This document shows positions 52,866-61,211 of a stretch of DNA of 64,000 bases, piece after piece. This DNA is from Flagellimonas sp. CMM7 (lineage in GTDB: Bacteria > Bacteroidota > Bacteroidia > Flavobacteriales > Flavobacteriaceae), in the NCBI RefSeq assembly GCF_021390195.1, contig NZ_CP090003.1, forward strand, positions 4,237,501 through 4,301,500. The letters are read 5' to 3'. The first letter of the stretch is position 1, and every line of letters begins with the position of its first letter. Under the pieces are notes generated by a model. That model was not told the DNA's origin. It did no database searches and was given only the letters and a program-made list of their open reading frames with translations. The position numbers and the translations under genes were made by a program.

Positions 52866-53811
52866 TAACGCCTTACGAATTGTATTTATGGGAACTCCCG
52901 ACTTTGCAGTCGGAAGTTTAAAAAATATTCTTGATGCTGGCTTTAATGTTGTGGGTGTAATTACTGCGCCGGATAGACCAGCAGGTAGGGGAAGAAAAAT
53001 TCAAGAATCAGCAGTTAAACAATTTGCTGTTGAGCATAACCTTAAAGTATTGCAACCTACCAATCTAAAGGATAAAGGTTTTTTGGAAGAACTAAGAAAC
53101 CTAAGCGCAAATCTTCAGGTAGTGGTTGCTTTTAGAATGCTTCCCAAAGCCGTTTGGCAAATGCCGCAATATGGAACGTTTAATCTTCATGCTTCCCTCC
53201 TTCCCCAGTATCGTGGAGCAGCGCCAATAAATTGGGCCATTATTAACGGTGAAACAGAAACGGGCGTAACTACATTTTTTATCGATGATAAAATTGATAC
53301 TGGGAATATCATACTTCAAAAAACAGAAACAATTTATCCAGAAGATAATGTAGGTACACTCCATGATAGGTTAATGGAACTAGGCGCTAAATTAGTTGTG
53401 GAAACCTGTATACAAATTGCCAATGATGATTTCTCAACTACTGTACAAAAAGAATTTGATGATTTAAAACCTGCTTACAAAATCCATAAAGAAACTTGTA
53501 GAATAGATTGGAATACTCCCTTGAATAAAATACAGGACTTTATAAGAGGCTTAAGTCCATATCCCGCTGCCTGGACACATATGATAAATAATGGGAAGGA
53601 AGAAAGCATAAAAATTTACAAAGCGAAAATGGAGCCTTGCAAACATGAGCATCCGATAGGCAATCTTTTTTCAGATAAAAAGACTTTAAAAGTTGCTGCA
53701 AAAGGGGGGTATCTTCAACTTCTTGAATTGCAATTACCAGGGAAGCGAAAAATGCAAGTATCTGAAATTTTGAATGGTCTAAATCTTGATGAAAATGCAT
53801 GCCTTCGCTAA
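52843..53811 (+). CDS. fmt: Methionyl-tRNA formyltransferase
   Basis: A 322-residue enzyme that formylates initiator Met-tRNA with 10-formyl-THF. The catalytic motif is FNLHASLLPQYRGAAPINWAI (Asn, His; shown split: FNLHASLLP and YRGAAPINW), with ETGVTTFFIDDKIDTG after it and a C-terminal OB-like domain from about residue 205. The start is ATG 52843 inside the recQ 3' end. It closes the ATPase-recQ-fmt operon. Confidence 0.93.
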   Translation: MSTPSKHNNALRIVFMGTPDFAVGSLKNILDAGFNVVGVITAPDRPAGRGRKIQESAVKQFAVEHNLKVLQPTNLKDKGFLEELRNLSANLQVVVAFRMLPKAVWQMPQYGTFNLHASLLPQYRGAAPINWAIINGETETGVTTFFIDDKIDTGNIILQKTETIYPEDNVGTLHDRLMELGAKLVVETCIQIANDDFSTTVQKEFDDLKPAYKIHKETCRIDWNTPLNKIQDFIRGLSPYPAAWTHMINNGKEESIKIYKAKMEPCKHEHPIGNLFSDKKTLKVAAKGGYLQLLELQLPGKRKMQVSEILNGLNLDENACLR

Positions 53812-53913
53812 ACCCTTACTATCACTAGGCTTGCAATTGGTCGATTTTTTTTTCGACTTTATCAACAAACGTTTCAAGTTATTAACAAAAAACCCTATTT
53901 CCCTTGGTTTTAC

Positions 53914-53943
53914 TTGCGTTAAAAGCAAATCCATATAAATTTG
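53914..53943 (+). promoter_or_regulatory. HU gene promoter
   Basis: TTG (53914-53916), a 19-bp spacer, then TAAATTTG, an exact TAnnTTTG match. The predicted start gives a leader of about 40 nt before the HU ATG. Confidence 0.7.
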
Positions 53944-53987
53944 TTTAGCATTAAAATTATTTTAACAACAATTAATTTAATTCCATT

Positions 53988-54260
53988 ATGAACAAAACAG
54001 AATTAATCGATGCTATGGCAGCCGATGCGGGCATCACTAAGGCAGCAGCCAAAAAAGCATTGGAATCTTTCTTAGGAAATGTAGAGGGATCACTTAAAAA
54101 AGGAAACAGAGTTTCTTTAGTAGGTTTTGGTTCTTGGTCAGTATCCAGGAGAAACGCAAGAGACGGTAGAAACCCACAAACGGGACAAACTATCAAGATC
54201 GCAGCTAAGAACGTTGTAAAGTTCAAAGCAGGAGCAGAATTGAGCGGTTCTGTAAACTAA
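53988..54260 (+). CDS. HU/IHF family DNA-binding protein
   Basis: A 90-residue histone-like protein that bends and compacts DNA. It begins MNKTELIDAMAADAGITKAA. The beta-arm region holds VGFGSWSVSRRNARDGRNP with the prolyl tip in GRNPQTG and ends VVKFKAGAELSGSV. It is monocistronic, with a clear promoter upstream and a strong terminator downstream, as expected for a highly expressed nucleoid protein. Confidence 0.92.
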   Translation: MNKTELIDAMAADAGITKAAAKKALESFLGNVEGSLKKGNRVSLVGFGSWSVSRRNARDGRNPQTGQTIKIAAKNVVKFKAGAELSGSVN

Positions 54261-54285
54261 TCAATTAGATTTTTAGATATACAGA

Positions 54286-54316
54286 AGCACTTCTTTTAAA
54301 AGAAGTGCTTTTTTAT
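54286..54316 (+). terminator. Rho-independent terminator of the HU gene
   Basis: AGCACTTCTTTT and AAAAGAAGTGCT pair as a perfect stem with almost no loop, followed by six T. It lies 26 bp past the HU stop. Confidence 0.8.
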
Positions 54317-54335
54317 TTTAACGAAGTTCTAGTTT

Positions 54336-54366
54336 TTTGTAATTATCAGATATTATGTTACATTTA
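54336..54366 (+). promoter_or_regulatory. Candidate promoter for YqgE/AlgH gene
   Basis: TTTG (54336-54339), a 19-bp spacer, then TACATTTA, matching TAnnTTTG except for the last base. The leader would be short, about 10-15 nt. Confidence 0.4.
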
Positions 54367-54385
54367 GAAATAAGAATGTTACACT

Positions 54386-54946
54386 ATGGTTAGCGATGAG
54401 CCTAAAAAAGGAAAATTATTGGTTGCAGAACCAACACTTACTGGTGATGTTTCTTTTAATAGGTCTGTAGTCTTACTTGCTGAGCATAATCATGAAGGTT
54501 CTGTAGGTTTTATCCTGAATAAACCGTTGGATTATAACATTTGTGACCTTATCTCTGAAATTACAATTCCTTTTAAAGTTTTTAATGGCGGACCCGTAGA
54601 GCAGGATAACCTGTACTTTATACATAAGGTCCCAGAGCTTATTGACGATAGCATCGAAATTTCCGATGGTATTTTCTGGGGAGGTAATTTTGAGAAGACT
54701 GTTGCACTTATCAATAACAAAACCATTACAGAACAAGATATCCGTTTCTTTTTAGGATATTCCGGCTGGGATTCCAGCCAATTGGACCAAGAACTTTCCT
54801 CAAAGTCATGGGTAGTAGTACAAAATGAGTATGAAAGTAGCATCTTGGAAAAATCTTCCAATGCATTTTGGAAAGAGAAAATGGTAGAATTGGGTGGTGA
54901 TTATTTACTATGGTCCAATGCTCCTGAAAATCCCTCTTTAAACTAG
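54386..54946 (+). CDS. YqgE/AlgH family protein
   Basis: A 186-residue UPF0301 protein. Family segments seen are GKLLVAEPTLTGDVSFNRSVVLL near the N-terminus, SVGFILNKPL, FNGGPVEQDNLYFIH and FFLGYSGWDSSQLDQEL. AlgH was linked to alginate regulation in Pseudomonas, but the biochemical role is unclear. It is convergent with the aminotransferase gene, one base apart, with no terminator between them. Confidence 0.85.
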   Translation: MVSDEPKKGKLLVAEPTLTGDVSFNRSVVLLAEHNHEGSVGFILNKPLDYNICDLISEITIPFKVFNGGPVEQDNLYFIHKVPELIDDSIEISDGIFWGGNFEKTVALINNKTITEQDIRFFLGYSGWDSSQLDQELSSKSWVVVQNEYESSILEKSSNAFWKEKMVELGGDYLLWSNAPENPSLN

Positions 54947-54947
54947 T

Positions 54948-55793
54948 TTAGCCAATTCTAGCTTTCGCGTTCAATTTCCCTAAAAGACTTTTTGCAACAG
55001 TATTTGTATATTCCTTTTTTCGGTACTTGTATATAGGCCTTATACCCTTGATGCTATTTGTAATAAAAAGTTCATCCGCCTTTTGAAGTTCAAACGGTGA
55101 TATGGATTCCTCCAACAACTCGTAATCCTCCGTGGAGTCAATTACTTCCATTAGTTTTTTTCTAATAATACCATTCAAACAACCATCAATTAAAGGTGAT
55201 GTTTTTATAGTATTCCCTTTTACCACAAAAAGATTTCCGTTAATCACCTCAACAACTTGTTTATCGTTATTGATGAGCAAACAATTGTCATATCCATTCT
55301 CCTTAGCGTAAACACTGGCAACAACATTAAGTATCTTATTGGTGGTTTTTAGATTGGACAGCATGTCTTTGTTCACAAAATAATCTTTGAACAGCTCCAC
55401 TTCGTACTTTTCCTCATCAACAAGATAAAAGGGGGACTCCAACGGGCTTACTTCTATAACAAATGAAACTTCATTAGTGATAGGGCCATATAATCCTCCT
55501 TCGCTTCTAAAGACAGTCAATCTAACCCTAGCTGACTTTGCTTCAAAGCCATTTTCAGTGACCGTTTTTATAATCTCTTCCTCAAGAAACTCCAAAGTGA
55601 ATTCCATAGGAATTTCCATTCTTAGGATACGCATGGATGCCATCAACCTAAAATAATGGTCTTCCCAAAAAAAGATAGTTCCGTTAACACATCTTACCGT
55701 TTCAAAAAGAGCGTCACCGTACTTTAGTCCCCTATTGTTATAATTGAAAATATCTTTTTCTTCTGAAAAAAGTTTGCCATTAAAATTGACCAT
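54948..55793 (-). CDS. Class IV PLP aminotransferase
   Basis: A 281-residue fold-type IV aminotransferase of the BCAT / D-alanine aminotransferase / aminodeoxychorismate lyase family. N-terminal signature is NNRGLKYGDALFETVR, the PLP lysine is in NLKTTNKILN (about residue 144), and GCLNGIIRKKL and LFITNSIKGIRPI follow. Which of the three activities applies cannot be decided by eye; a PabC-like role is plausible. It follows the START-like gene on the same strand by about 55 bp. Confidence 0.82.
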   Translation of the reverse strand: MVNFNGKLFSEEKDIFNYNNRGLKYGDALFETVRCVNGTIFFWEDHYFRLMASMRILRMEIPMEFTLEFLEEEIIKTVTENGFEAKSARVRLTVFRSEGGLYGPITNEVSFVIEVSPLESPFYLVDEEKYEVELFKDYFVNKDMLSNLKTTNKILNVVASVYAKENGYDNCLLINNDKQVVEVINGNLFVVKGNTIKTSPLIDGCLNGIIRKKLMEVIDSTEDYELLEESISPFELQKADELFITNSIKGIRPIYKYRKKEYTNTVAKSLLGKLNAKARIG

Positions 55794-55847
55794 AAAAAAA
55801 GCCTTGAAAAAATCAAGGCCAAATATACGTTATAGTTAAGAATCTCT

Positions 55848-56231
55848 CTACTTTGATCCAAGTACTTGTTTAAGGTCAGATACTTGGTTTTCCCAAAGCA
55901 TTTTTGCCTCATCCACTTCATCATCATCTGCAAAGTCAGTTATGAACAATGAAACATCTTTGGTGATTTCATCCACAATAATACGCATTTCAAAAAAGCT
56001 GTCGTCCTCATTTTCTTCCCAAGAAAACTTAACAAACTCGTCACTTTTTCGTTTTAACATCTTAGCATTTTCTTCAGAACCATCCCAAATAAAAGTGAAC
56101 ATTTCACTACGGGAATTTACATTGTCTGCATACCATTCAGATAAACCAGAGGGAGTGGAAATATATTGGTAAAGCAACTGTGGAGATGCTTGAATAACAA
56201 ACTCTATTTCAAATTTAATCTTATCACTCAT
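55848..56231 (-). CDS. START-like domain protein (AHSA1-related)
   Basis: A roughly 127-residue helix-grip protein: FEIEFVIQASPQLLYQYIS at the N-terminus, GLSEWYADNVN, then acidic loops and a C-terminal helix EAKMLWENQVSDLKQVLG. This matches the small START-like family common in Bacteroidota. The ligand is unknown. ATG at 56231 is preferred over the TTG at 56243. Confidence 0.8.
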   Translation of the reverse strand: MSDKIKFEIEFVIQASPQLLYQYISTPSGLSEWYADNVNSRSEMFTFIWDGSEENAKMLKRKSDEFVKFSWEENEDDSFFEMRIIVDEITKDVSLFITDFADDDEVDEAKMLWENQVSDLKQVLGSK

Positions 56232-56315
56232 TATCGTGCTCAATTTTTCCTTTCAACATTTGATATAATTCGGGAAGATATAAAAATAAATATCAAATAA
56301 TAAATTAATTTGAAT

Positions 56316-56347
56316 TTTGATTGAGCAAAAATTAAACTTTATATTTG
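56316..56347 (+). promoter_or_regulatory. tRNA-Met promoter
   Basis: TTTG (56316-56319), 20 bp, then TATATTTG (56340-56347). Both elements match the Bacteroidota consensus exactly. Spacing equals that before tRNA-His. Confidence 0.75.
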
Positions 56348-56367
56348 CACCCGCTTAACGGCACCAT

Positions 56368-56444
56368 GGCGAGGTAGCTCAGGCGGTTAGAGCGCAGGAT
56401 TCATAACCCTGAGGTCGGGGGTTCAAGTCCCCCTCTCGCTACCA
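56368..56444 (+). tRNA. tRNA-Met (anticodon CAT, elongator type)
   Basis: Cloverleaf: acceptor GGCGAGG/TCTCGCT, D stem GCTC/GAGC, anticodon arm CAGGA TTCATAA CCCTG, T arm GGGGG TTCAAGT CCCCC, A73 and an encoded CCA, 77 nt in all. The anticodon stem lacks the three GC pairs of an initiator, and the acceptor end is paired (G-T), so it is an elongator. A lysidine-modified tRNA-Ile cannot be fully excluded. Confidence 0.92.
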
Positions 56445-56446
56445 CA

Positions 56447-56472
56447 AACCCTTGATTTTCAAGGGTTTTTTG
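56447..56472 (+). terminator. Rho-independent terminator of tRNA-Met
   Basis: AACCCTTGA and TCAAGGGTT form a 9-bp stem with a 3-nt loop, followed by a T run. It begins just after the encoded CCA. Confidence 0.85.
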
Positions 56473-56766
56473 TTTTATAGGGATTAGACACATTCGTTCC
56501 AAAAACCTTAGGGAGCAAAGCAAGATTGCTATGACAATTGTGCATCTTAAATTACACAACATCTCTGATTCTTAGCTCATTCATTCAACATTTAGCAGGA
56601 AATAAGAAGTTGAAGTCAGTTATTAAAGAACCTCTATTAAGGCCAAGGTTCTTTAATAACAACTCGAAAGATTTTAATAGTCTAGTCCAAAATGGTCCAT
56701 TACAGCATAATAGTCATTTGTATCCACACCTGCATTTTTCATAATTTCCATTTTTAAGTATAAATT
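56473..56766. other. Intergenic region after tRNA-Met with a perfect hairpin
   Basis: No full gene is seen. The region contains a strong inverted repeat (56619-56660). On the minus strand it also contains a 30-codon stretch (56674-56766) that continues the frame of the gene at 56767-57189 past its stop. A plus-strand frame at 56538-56744 has no gene-like character. Confidence 0.5.
56619..56660. repeat. Perfect inverted repeat with 15-bp arms
   Basis: GTTATTAAAGAACCT (56619-56633) and AGGTTCTTTAATAAC (56646-56660) are exact inverses around a 12-nt loop. No T tract follows on either strand, so it is not a classical terminator. It lies about 175 bp after tRNA-Met. Confidence 0.75.
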
Positions 56767-57189
56767 TTATTCCTCTTTAATTTTCCTTTCAGCATTTATC
56801 TTACTATAAATTTTTACAAATCCATCTGCCGCCTCATGTGCTAAAATCAGTTGATTCTTATTGATTCTTATTGAGTTATTAAATGACCCACCATTGCCTA
56901 GATCAAGTATGTCTTTATAGCCTTGCCCGGAATAACGCAACTTAGATTTTGTTAAATGATAGGTTCTGGTGGATTTTAAAGAATCATTTTCATACCTGTT
57001 AAACCTGCACTCAGGTGTAAATTCTATGACGATTTTCTTCTTTATTGGAAACCCCCGTCCAGTTATACCTCCGCTTGTTTGCACCAACTGCCATTTTCCT
57101 ACTACTCTTTCTTGAAGTGATTGAGAAAATACTTGGCTATTGAACCTAAGATTTGTTATTAAAAAAACCAGTATTGCTATGTTTTTCAT
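56767..57189 (-). CDS. Small secreted lipocalin-like protein
   Basis: A signal peptide (MKNIAILVFLITNLRFNSQVFSQ) precedes about 117 residues opening GKWQLVQTSGGITGRGFP, a pattern seen in lipocalin-like secreted proteins of Bacteroidota, followed by alternating short strands. Function unknown. It is the last gene of the minus-strand envelope set. A 10-bp tandem duplication (TTGATTCTTA twice, 56851-56870) lies in its 3' half, and an in-frame open stretch of 30 codons follows its TAA, so the C-terminus may once have been longer. Confidence 0.65.
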   Translation of the reverse strand: MKNIAILVFLITNLRFNSQVFSQSLQERVVGKWQLVQTSGGITGRGFPIKKKIVIEFTPECRFNRYENDSLKSTRTYHLTKSKLRYSGQGYKDILDLGNGGSFNNSIRINKNQLILAHEAADGFVKIYSKINAERKIKEE

Positions 57190-57248
57190 GTTACTCCCTC
57201 TTTCTGAAGATCATGACGTTTTTAAGAGAGCCACTTGACCCAACCTTC

Positions 57249-57809
57249 TTAGATAAGCTTGGCCTCTTTTGAGATAGCAAGACTAACCCCTATGGTATAT
57301 CCGCTTTTTTGAAACGAACCAGTAATTAAAATGCTTTCATTTTGGTACAATACATTAACATTGGATAAAATACCAACAATTTCGCCAGTTGAACCGCTTT
57401 TCCAATTTAGTTTTACATTTCCTTTATTAACCTTTCCCTTACTGTCTTTGTGAACGTAAATTCTCACCTCATTGCTTCGGCTATTGTCGTTACGTTTTCC
57501 TTTAGGGTTGGCCTGAATATAGTCACGACCTTTATAGGCAGTAATTATGCTGTTACGAAATGAAAGATCAAAGGAAGAGGCCACATCTCCCTTTTTTGGA
57601 GCTTTAAGAATCGTTAATGAGCCTGTCATAAAATAGGCCCTTTTATTGCCCAGAACATCTTTCATAATACTTGAAAGATCTATCGGGTCATCTACATTAA
57701 CCGTTGTCGAGGAGTAGCTTAAATTCATCTTTTGAATTTTCAAATCGTTGGCCCTAACTGAAAAGACCATACATACTACTGCGATTGTACTTAAAATTGT
57801 TTTCATCAT
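57249..57809 (-). CDS. Secreted protein of unknown function
   Basis: ATG at 57809 (or 57806) gives a signal peptide (MMKTILSTIAVVCMVFSVRA) and a mature part of about 165 residues rich in beta-type segments (RAYFMTGSLTILKAPKKGD, RIYVHKDSKGKVNKGNVKL). I recognise no family. It follows the OmpA gene by under 40 bp on the same strand and is probably cotranscribed. A periplasmic or surface location is inferred from the signal peptide. Confidence 0.65.
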   Translation of the reverse strand: MMKTILSTIAVVCMVFSVRANDLKIQKMNLSYSSTTVNVDDPIDLSSIMKDVLGNKRAYFMTGSLTILKAPKKGDVASSFDLSFRNSIITAYKGRDYIQANPKGKRNDNSRSNEVRIYVHKDSKGKVNKGNVKLNWKSGSTGEIVGILSNVNVLYQNESILITGSFQKSGYTIGVSLAISKEAKLI

Positions 57810-57847
57810 TTTTAGTTTCAAATAATTAATAGTTATGGGGAACTATT

Positions 57848-59626
57848 TTAATTTGGTAAGACCAAAACCTCAACCCTTCGGTTCTTAGTCCTATTTTCAT
57901 CGCTATTATTTTCTACCAATGGTTTAGATTCTCCTAGACCTTTTTCTTTCCATCTAAAGTCAACTCCCGGCATAAGTTTTTTTAACTCGGCAGAGACACT
58001 TTTTGCTCGCGCCAATGATAATTTTTGGTTGGTTGCTTCACTACCTACATCATCCGTATGGCCTTCTACAATGACACTTCCTTTTTTAAGTACAGAAATA
58101 CTTTTGGCTAATGTTTTTAAGGCATCAATGCCTTCTGGTTTTAATACAGATTTACCCGTAGCAAATAATACTTTGCTATCTAAGTTCAATCGCATTGCTG
58201 CACCAATGGCAGCGATGGCATCTACATCGGCGCCAGGTAGTCCGCTGTCCATTTTTAAATCGGTGAGACGCACATAGTAAAAAAGTTCTCCTTGTTTTAC
58301 AAAAGGGGCAATGTCAACCTCAGAAACGCCACCATCAATTTTGCCAACCTTTACCCAAGTTTTACCATCTTTTGAAATTTCTAGGTTAGTCGGCTCAATT
58401 TGACCAATTTCAAAAATATAGAGGTCGGGGCCATTGACATTGGTCAAGGCATTATCAATAAATTGGATTGTGAGTGTGCCACCAAGCCCCAAACTGTGTA
58501 TGCCAGATATATCTTCCACATCAAAACCTTTAATAACATCTGGTTCACCCAGGACATTGTTTTTTTGTTGGGTCATTAACTTGGGATGCTTTGCATTTAC
58601 AACCCTATCAGCAAATGAAAGTTTACCTAAAGGCAGATAGACCACCTTTCTCATATGGCCTACATAAGTTTGCCCAGCTTCTTCTCCAAAATATAAATTG
58701 GGGTTTAACTGTTTAAACTTTTTCTTGGCAGCTCTTGCCTTTCGCTCAAAATCCTTTTTAAATATCTTGACCGCTTTTCTTTGATGCTCAATGGTACGCT
58801 GGTAACGAGGACTGGCCTTTAATTCACCTGAGGCAATTGCCTCTTCTGTTTTCTCCAGTTGGGCAAGTAATTCTACTGCCTCTTTATCGCTATGCAATTG
58901 GCCCGATAATTTTCGTAAGGCTTCTATCTTTTCTAGCTCTACCCCACTGGCTGGGGCTTCATTTTTCCCGGCCACATCTTGCATTAGGTAACCAGCTTCT
59001 GTAAGATCCAACTGCTCCATAACGTTGGTGCCGGCCAAGGAATCAATCTTTTTTAATTTGGCCATCGTTGCTTCCGGCCCAGATTCTGCCTGCACCAATA
59101 GAATGGCTTCCTCTAAGGAAACTCCAGTGGCTGTATTTTTTGATGCCAATTGCTCTTTTGATATTCTGCCTTTGGCGATATTGCCCTCTTTTACTAACCG
59201 GGCTTGCTCTCTATTTTTTATGGCTTCTTGAGCAAGAATTTTTAGGCTATCTGGGTTATTGATAAGTTTTTCCATTTCTTCACGAGAAACTCCGCTGTCT
59301 TCGAGCAAATCTAAAATGACTTCCATCGAAATCATTTCTTGCAATGAGCCCATACTGCCATCTTCTGAGCTACCGCTCATTTGCAATAGTTTTTTCAGCG
59401 CTTCAACTTCGGGTTTAGTATCCCCTTCTTCTTTATCACCGGTGTTAAAAAGTCCTCCCAGTTGTTCTAGTGAAACTTCTAAATCCTCAGTTGATGCTTC
59501 TGATTGGTTTTCTTTGGAATTGATGCTATTTTCAGAATCGACCTCTGAACTGCTATCTTCTTTGGCAGCTTCAGCGCATGAATAAAAAAGAGCAGTTATT
59601 GAGACTAATAGGATATAGTTTTTCAT
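57848..59626 (-). CDS. OmpA-family lipoprotein with coiled stalk and central surface domain
   Basis: A lipoprotein leader (MKNYILLVSITALFYSC) opens a 592-residue protein. Residues of about 20-310 are an acidic, helical stalk. About 320-470 forms a compact beta domain (HSLGLGGTLTIQF, PDLYIFEIGQIEPTNLEIS, YYVRLTDLKMDSGLPGADV) of the kind seen in cell-surface and discoidin-like proteins. The last 110 residues are an OmpA/MotB domain (VIVEGHTDDVGSEATNQKLS, then LARAKSVSAEL and ENRTKNRRVEVL) that binds peptidoglycan. It would tether the outer membrane to the wall. It lies 3 bp after the 525-residue gene, in the same operon. Confidence 0.85.
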   Translation of the reverse strand: MKNYILLVSITALFYSCAEAAKEDSSSEVDSENSINSKENQSEASTEDLEVSLEQLGGLFNTGDKEEGDTKPEVEALKKLLQMSGSSEDGSMGSLQEMISMEVILDLLEDSGVSREEMEKLINNPDSLKILAQEAIKNREQARLVKEGNIAKGRISKEQLASKNTATGVSLEEAILLVQAESGPEATMAKLKKIDSLAGTNVMEQLDLTEAGYLMQDVAGKNEAPASGVELEKIEALRKLSGQLHSDKEAVELLAQLEKTEEAIASGELKASPRYQRTIEHQRKAVKIFKKDFERKARAAKKKFKQLNPNLYFGEEAGQTYVGHMRKVVYLPLGKLSFADRVVNAKHPKLMTQQKNNVLGEPDVIKGFDVEDISGIHSLGLGGTLTIQFIDNALTNVNGPDLYIFEIGQIEPTNLEISKDGKTWVKVGKIDGGVSEVDIAPFVKQGELFYYVRLTDLKMDSGLPGADVDAIAAIGAAMRLNLDSKVLFATGKSVLKPEGIDALKTLAKSISVLKKGSVIVEGHTDDVGSEATNQKLSLARAKSVSAELKKLMPGVDFRWKEKGLGESKPLVENNSDENRTKNRRVEVLVLPN

Positions 59627-59629
59627 TTT

Positions 59630-61207
59630 TTAGTCAATAATTTTAGTTCTACTATAATATTCTACTAGAGCTTTTGCTTGCTCTTTTATTGCTCTGCTTT
59701 GCCTACCATCAGGATTTTGAGTTGTATGACATGTTTCCATGGAAGCTACTACTCTTCTCATAGATTCAATATATTCATCAAATTTGGTGTTATATGCTAC
59801 CTTAAGAGTTCTTACAGCAGGCATTATATTATCATGTAGGATACGTTGCCAAACAATTGCGCTTACCCCATGGACATTAGACCCAGCATTACCCCATGCT
59901 ATCTTGTTGTTTATGTCTTTAATTTCATGGGCATAAAAACTTTGAAGGTATTGAAAGTAGGCATCCCTAACTTGTAGTTTGCTTCTCCATTGCTGAAGAC
60001 AGCGCGTGCAGGCAATTATATCATCACATAAAATAACAATTTGAGCTTCGTTATTTTGATTTTCCTCATCAAACTCTCGATCACGTTCTGATAGCAAAGC
60101 AACTTCTTGTTGGAGTTGCCGAACCTGTCTTCTTAACTGCTCTAACTCTTCACCAGTTTGATCAGAAGGAGGTACTCTTTGATCACCATCAGTAGGTTCA
60201 CCGGGCATGTTTTCACGGTAATCCCTATCAAATTCTTCATTAGCTTCTTTTATTCTTCTTAGAACTTCTGCAGCTTCTTCACCAGTTAATTCTCTAACTC
60301 CTGGTGCAGTGTCCATACGAAGAAGAACTGTTTCTAAAGAGGTGTCTCCTGCAACGACCATATCAGCCGCGCCTATATTCATTACGGTTTCAACTGGTAC
60401 TTGGTTAGCTACATTGCTTGTACGATATTCAACAAATACCGCATCTCCATTTGGATTACCAATAGGTACTGATTTCGGCGCATTGGACTGCGCCATTGTA
60501 TAAGCCGAAAGACACAGCGCAAACCAAAGAACAAGGGTGGTTTTGGATTTTTGTTTTCGAATTAAAAACACCCCTAGCAATACTATAATTAAGGACAGTA
60601 ACCCAATAATAACATACGTGAGTGTATTGTCGTTTTTTTCGGAATTAGTTTCAGTAATGCCCTCATTTTTGAAAGATGTCCCATTCTTATCAGTGTCAGC
60701 TATAGTTGCAATACCCAAATTACTTAAATGCCTGTTGTATTCTTCTATATCGTCAGTGACTCTAATAAGGCTTTTGGTTGATGGAAATTGCAGTCCTACT
60801 TTAACAATAATTAAGTATGGAATACCAGCTACTTTTGAAGACACGCCAATACCGGCAATTCCCATAGTTCTAAATATTTTATCTACGAACTTTTCACCGT
60901 CAGTTGAAATTTGTGATTCGACATTATCCCATTTTTCTTTATGAAAACTTAGGTCAATGTTGTGGTTAGGAGCTTTTGAAATAATCCTCACCATCACAGG
61001 GGCTTTGACCGAGAGTCCTTTAACCACAAAACGCTGTAAAGAATCAATACCTCCAGTTGTCCACTCCATGGCACCCATATAGGCACCGTCATTAAGCTTG
61101 GTGAGTTTTATTTCGTGGGTAACCACTTTTCCAAATGGGTCAATCAATTGTGCATTTCCAAATTGATAAAATGCTAAAAATGTTAGGATTAGTATAGTTC
61201 TCATCAT
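59630..61207 (-). CDS. Exported two-helix protein of unknown function (525 aa)
   Basis: A signal peptide (MMRTILILTFLAFYQFGNA) is followed by an N-terminal domain (about 20-190) with beta character. A strong membrane helix (about 197-218, YVIIGLLSLIIVLLGVFLI) comes next, then a second hydrophobic segment (about 226-240, LVLWFALCLSAYTMA) resembling another signal peptide. After a proline-rich linker there is a coiled coil (about 350-385, EELEQLRRQVRQLQQEVALL). The C-terminal helical domain has a CDDIIACTRCLQQW cysteine cluster. I do not recognise any family. The second signal-like segment suggests an ancient fusion of two exported proteins. It is cotranscribed with the OmpA lipoprotein and a small lipoprotein. 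Confidence 0.7.
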   Translation of the reverse strand: MMRTILILTFLAFYQFGNAQLIDPFGKVVTHEIKLTKLNDGAYMGAMEWTTGGIDSLQRFVVKGLSVKAPVMVRIISKAPNHNIDLSFHKEKWDNVESQISTDGEKFVDKIFRTMGIAGIGVSSKVAGIPYLIIVKVGLQFPSTKSLIRVTDDIEEYNRHLSNLGIATIADTDKNGTSFKNEGITETNSEKNDNTLTYVIIGLLSLIIVLLGVFLIRKQKSKTTLVLWFALCLSAYTMAQSNAPKSVPIGNPNGDAVFVEYRTSNVANQVPVETVMNIGAADMVVAGDTSLETVLLRMDTAPGVRELTGEEAAEVLRRIKEANEEFDRDYRENMPGEPTDGDQRVPPSDQTGEELEQLRRQVRQLQQEVALLSERDREFDEENQNNEAQIVILCDDIIACTRCLQQWRSKLQVRDAYFQYLQSFYAHEIKDINNKIAWGNAGSNVHGVSAIVWQRILHDNIMPAVRTLKVAYNTKFDEYIESMRRVVASMETCHTTQNPDGRQSRAIKEQAKALVEYYSRTKIID

Positions 61208-61211
61208 AACT

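Noticed and set aside
53850..53870. GTCGA/TCGAC hairpin with a T-only loop after fmt
   Set aside because: The stem is five bp and the T run lies in the loop, not after the stem, so terminator function is doubtful.
56368..56444. tRNA-Met as an integration site for a genomic island covering 56.7-62 kb
   Set aside because: No integrase gene and no second copy of the tRNA 3' end was seen to the right within the window.
56538..56744. 68-residue plus-strand frame after tRNA-Met
   Set aside because: No recognisable composition or motif; it spans the perfect hairpin, and the minus strand carries a better explained frame.
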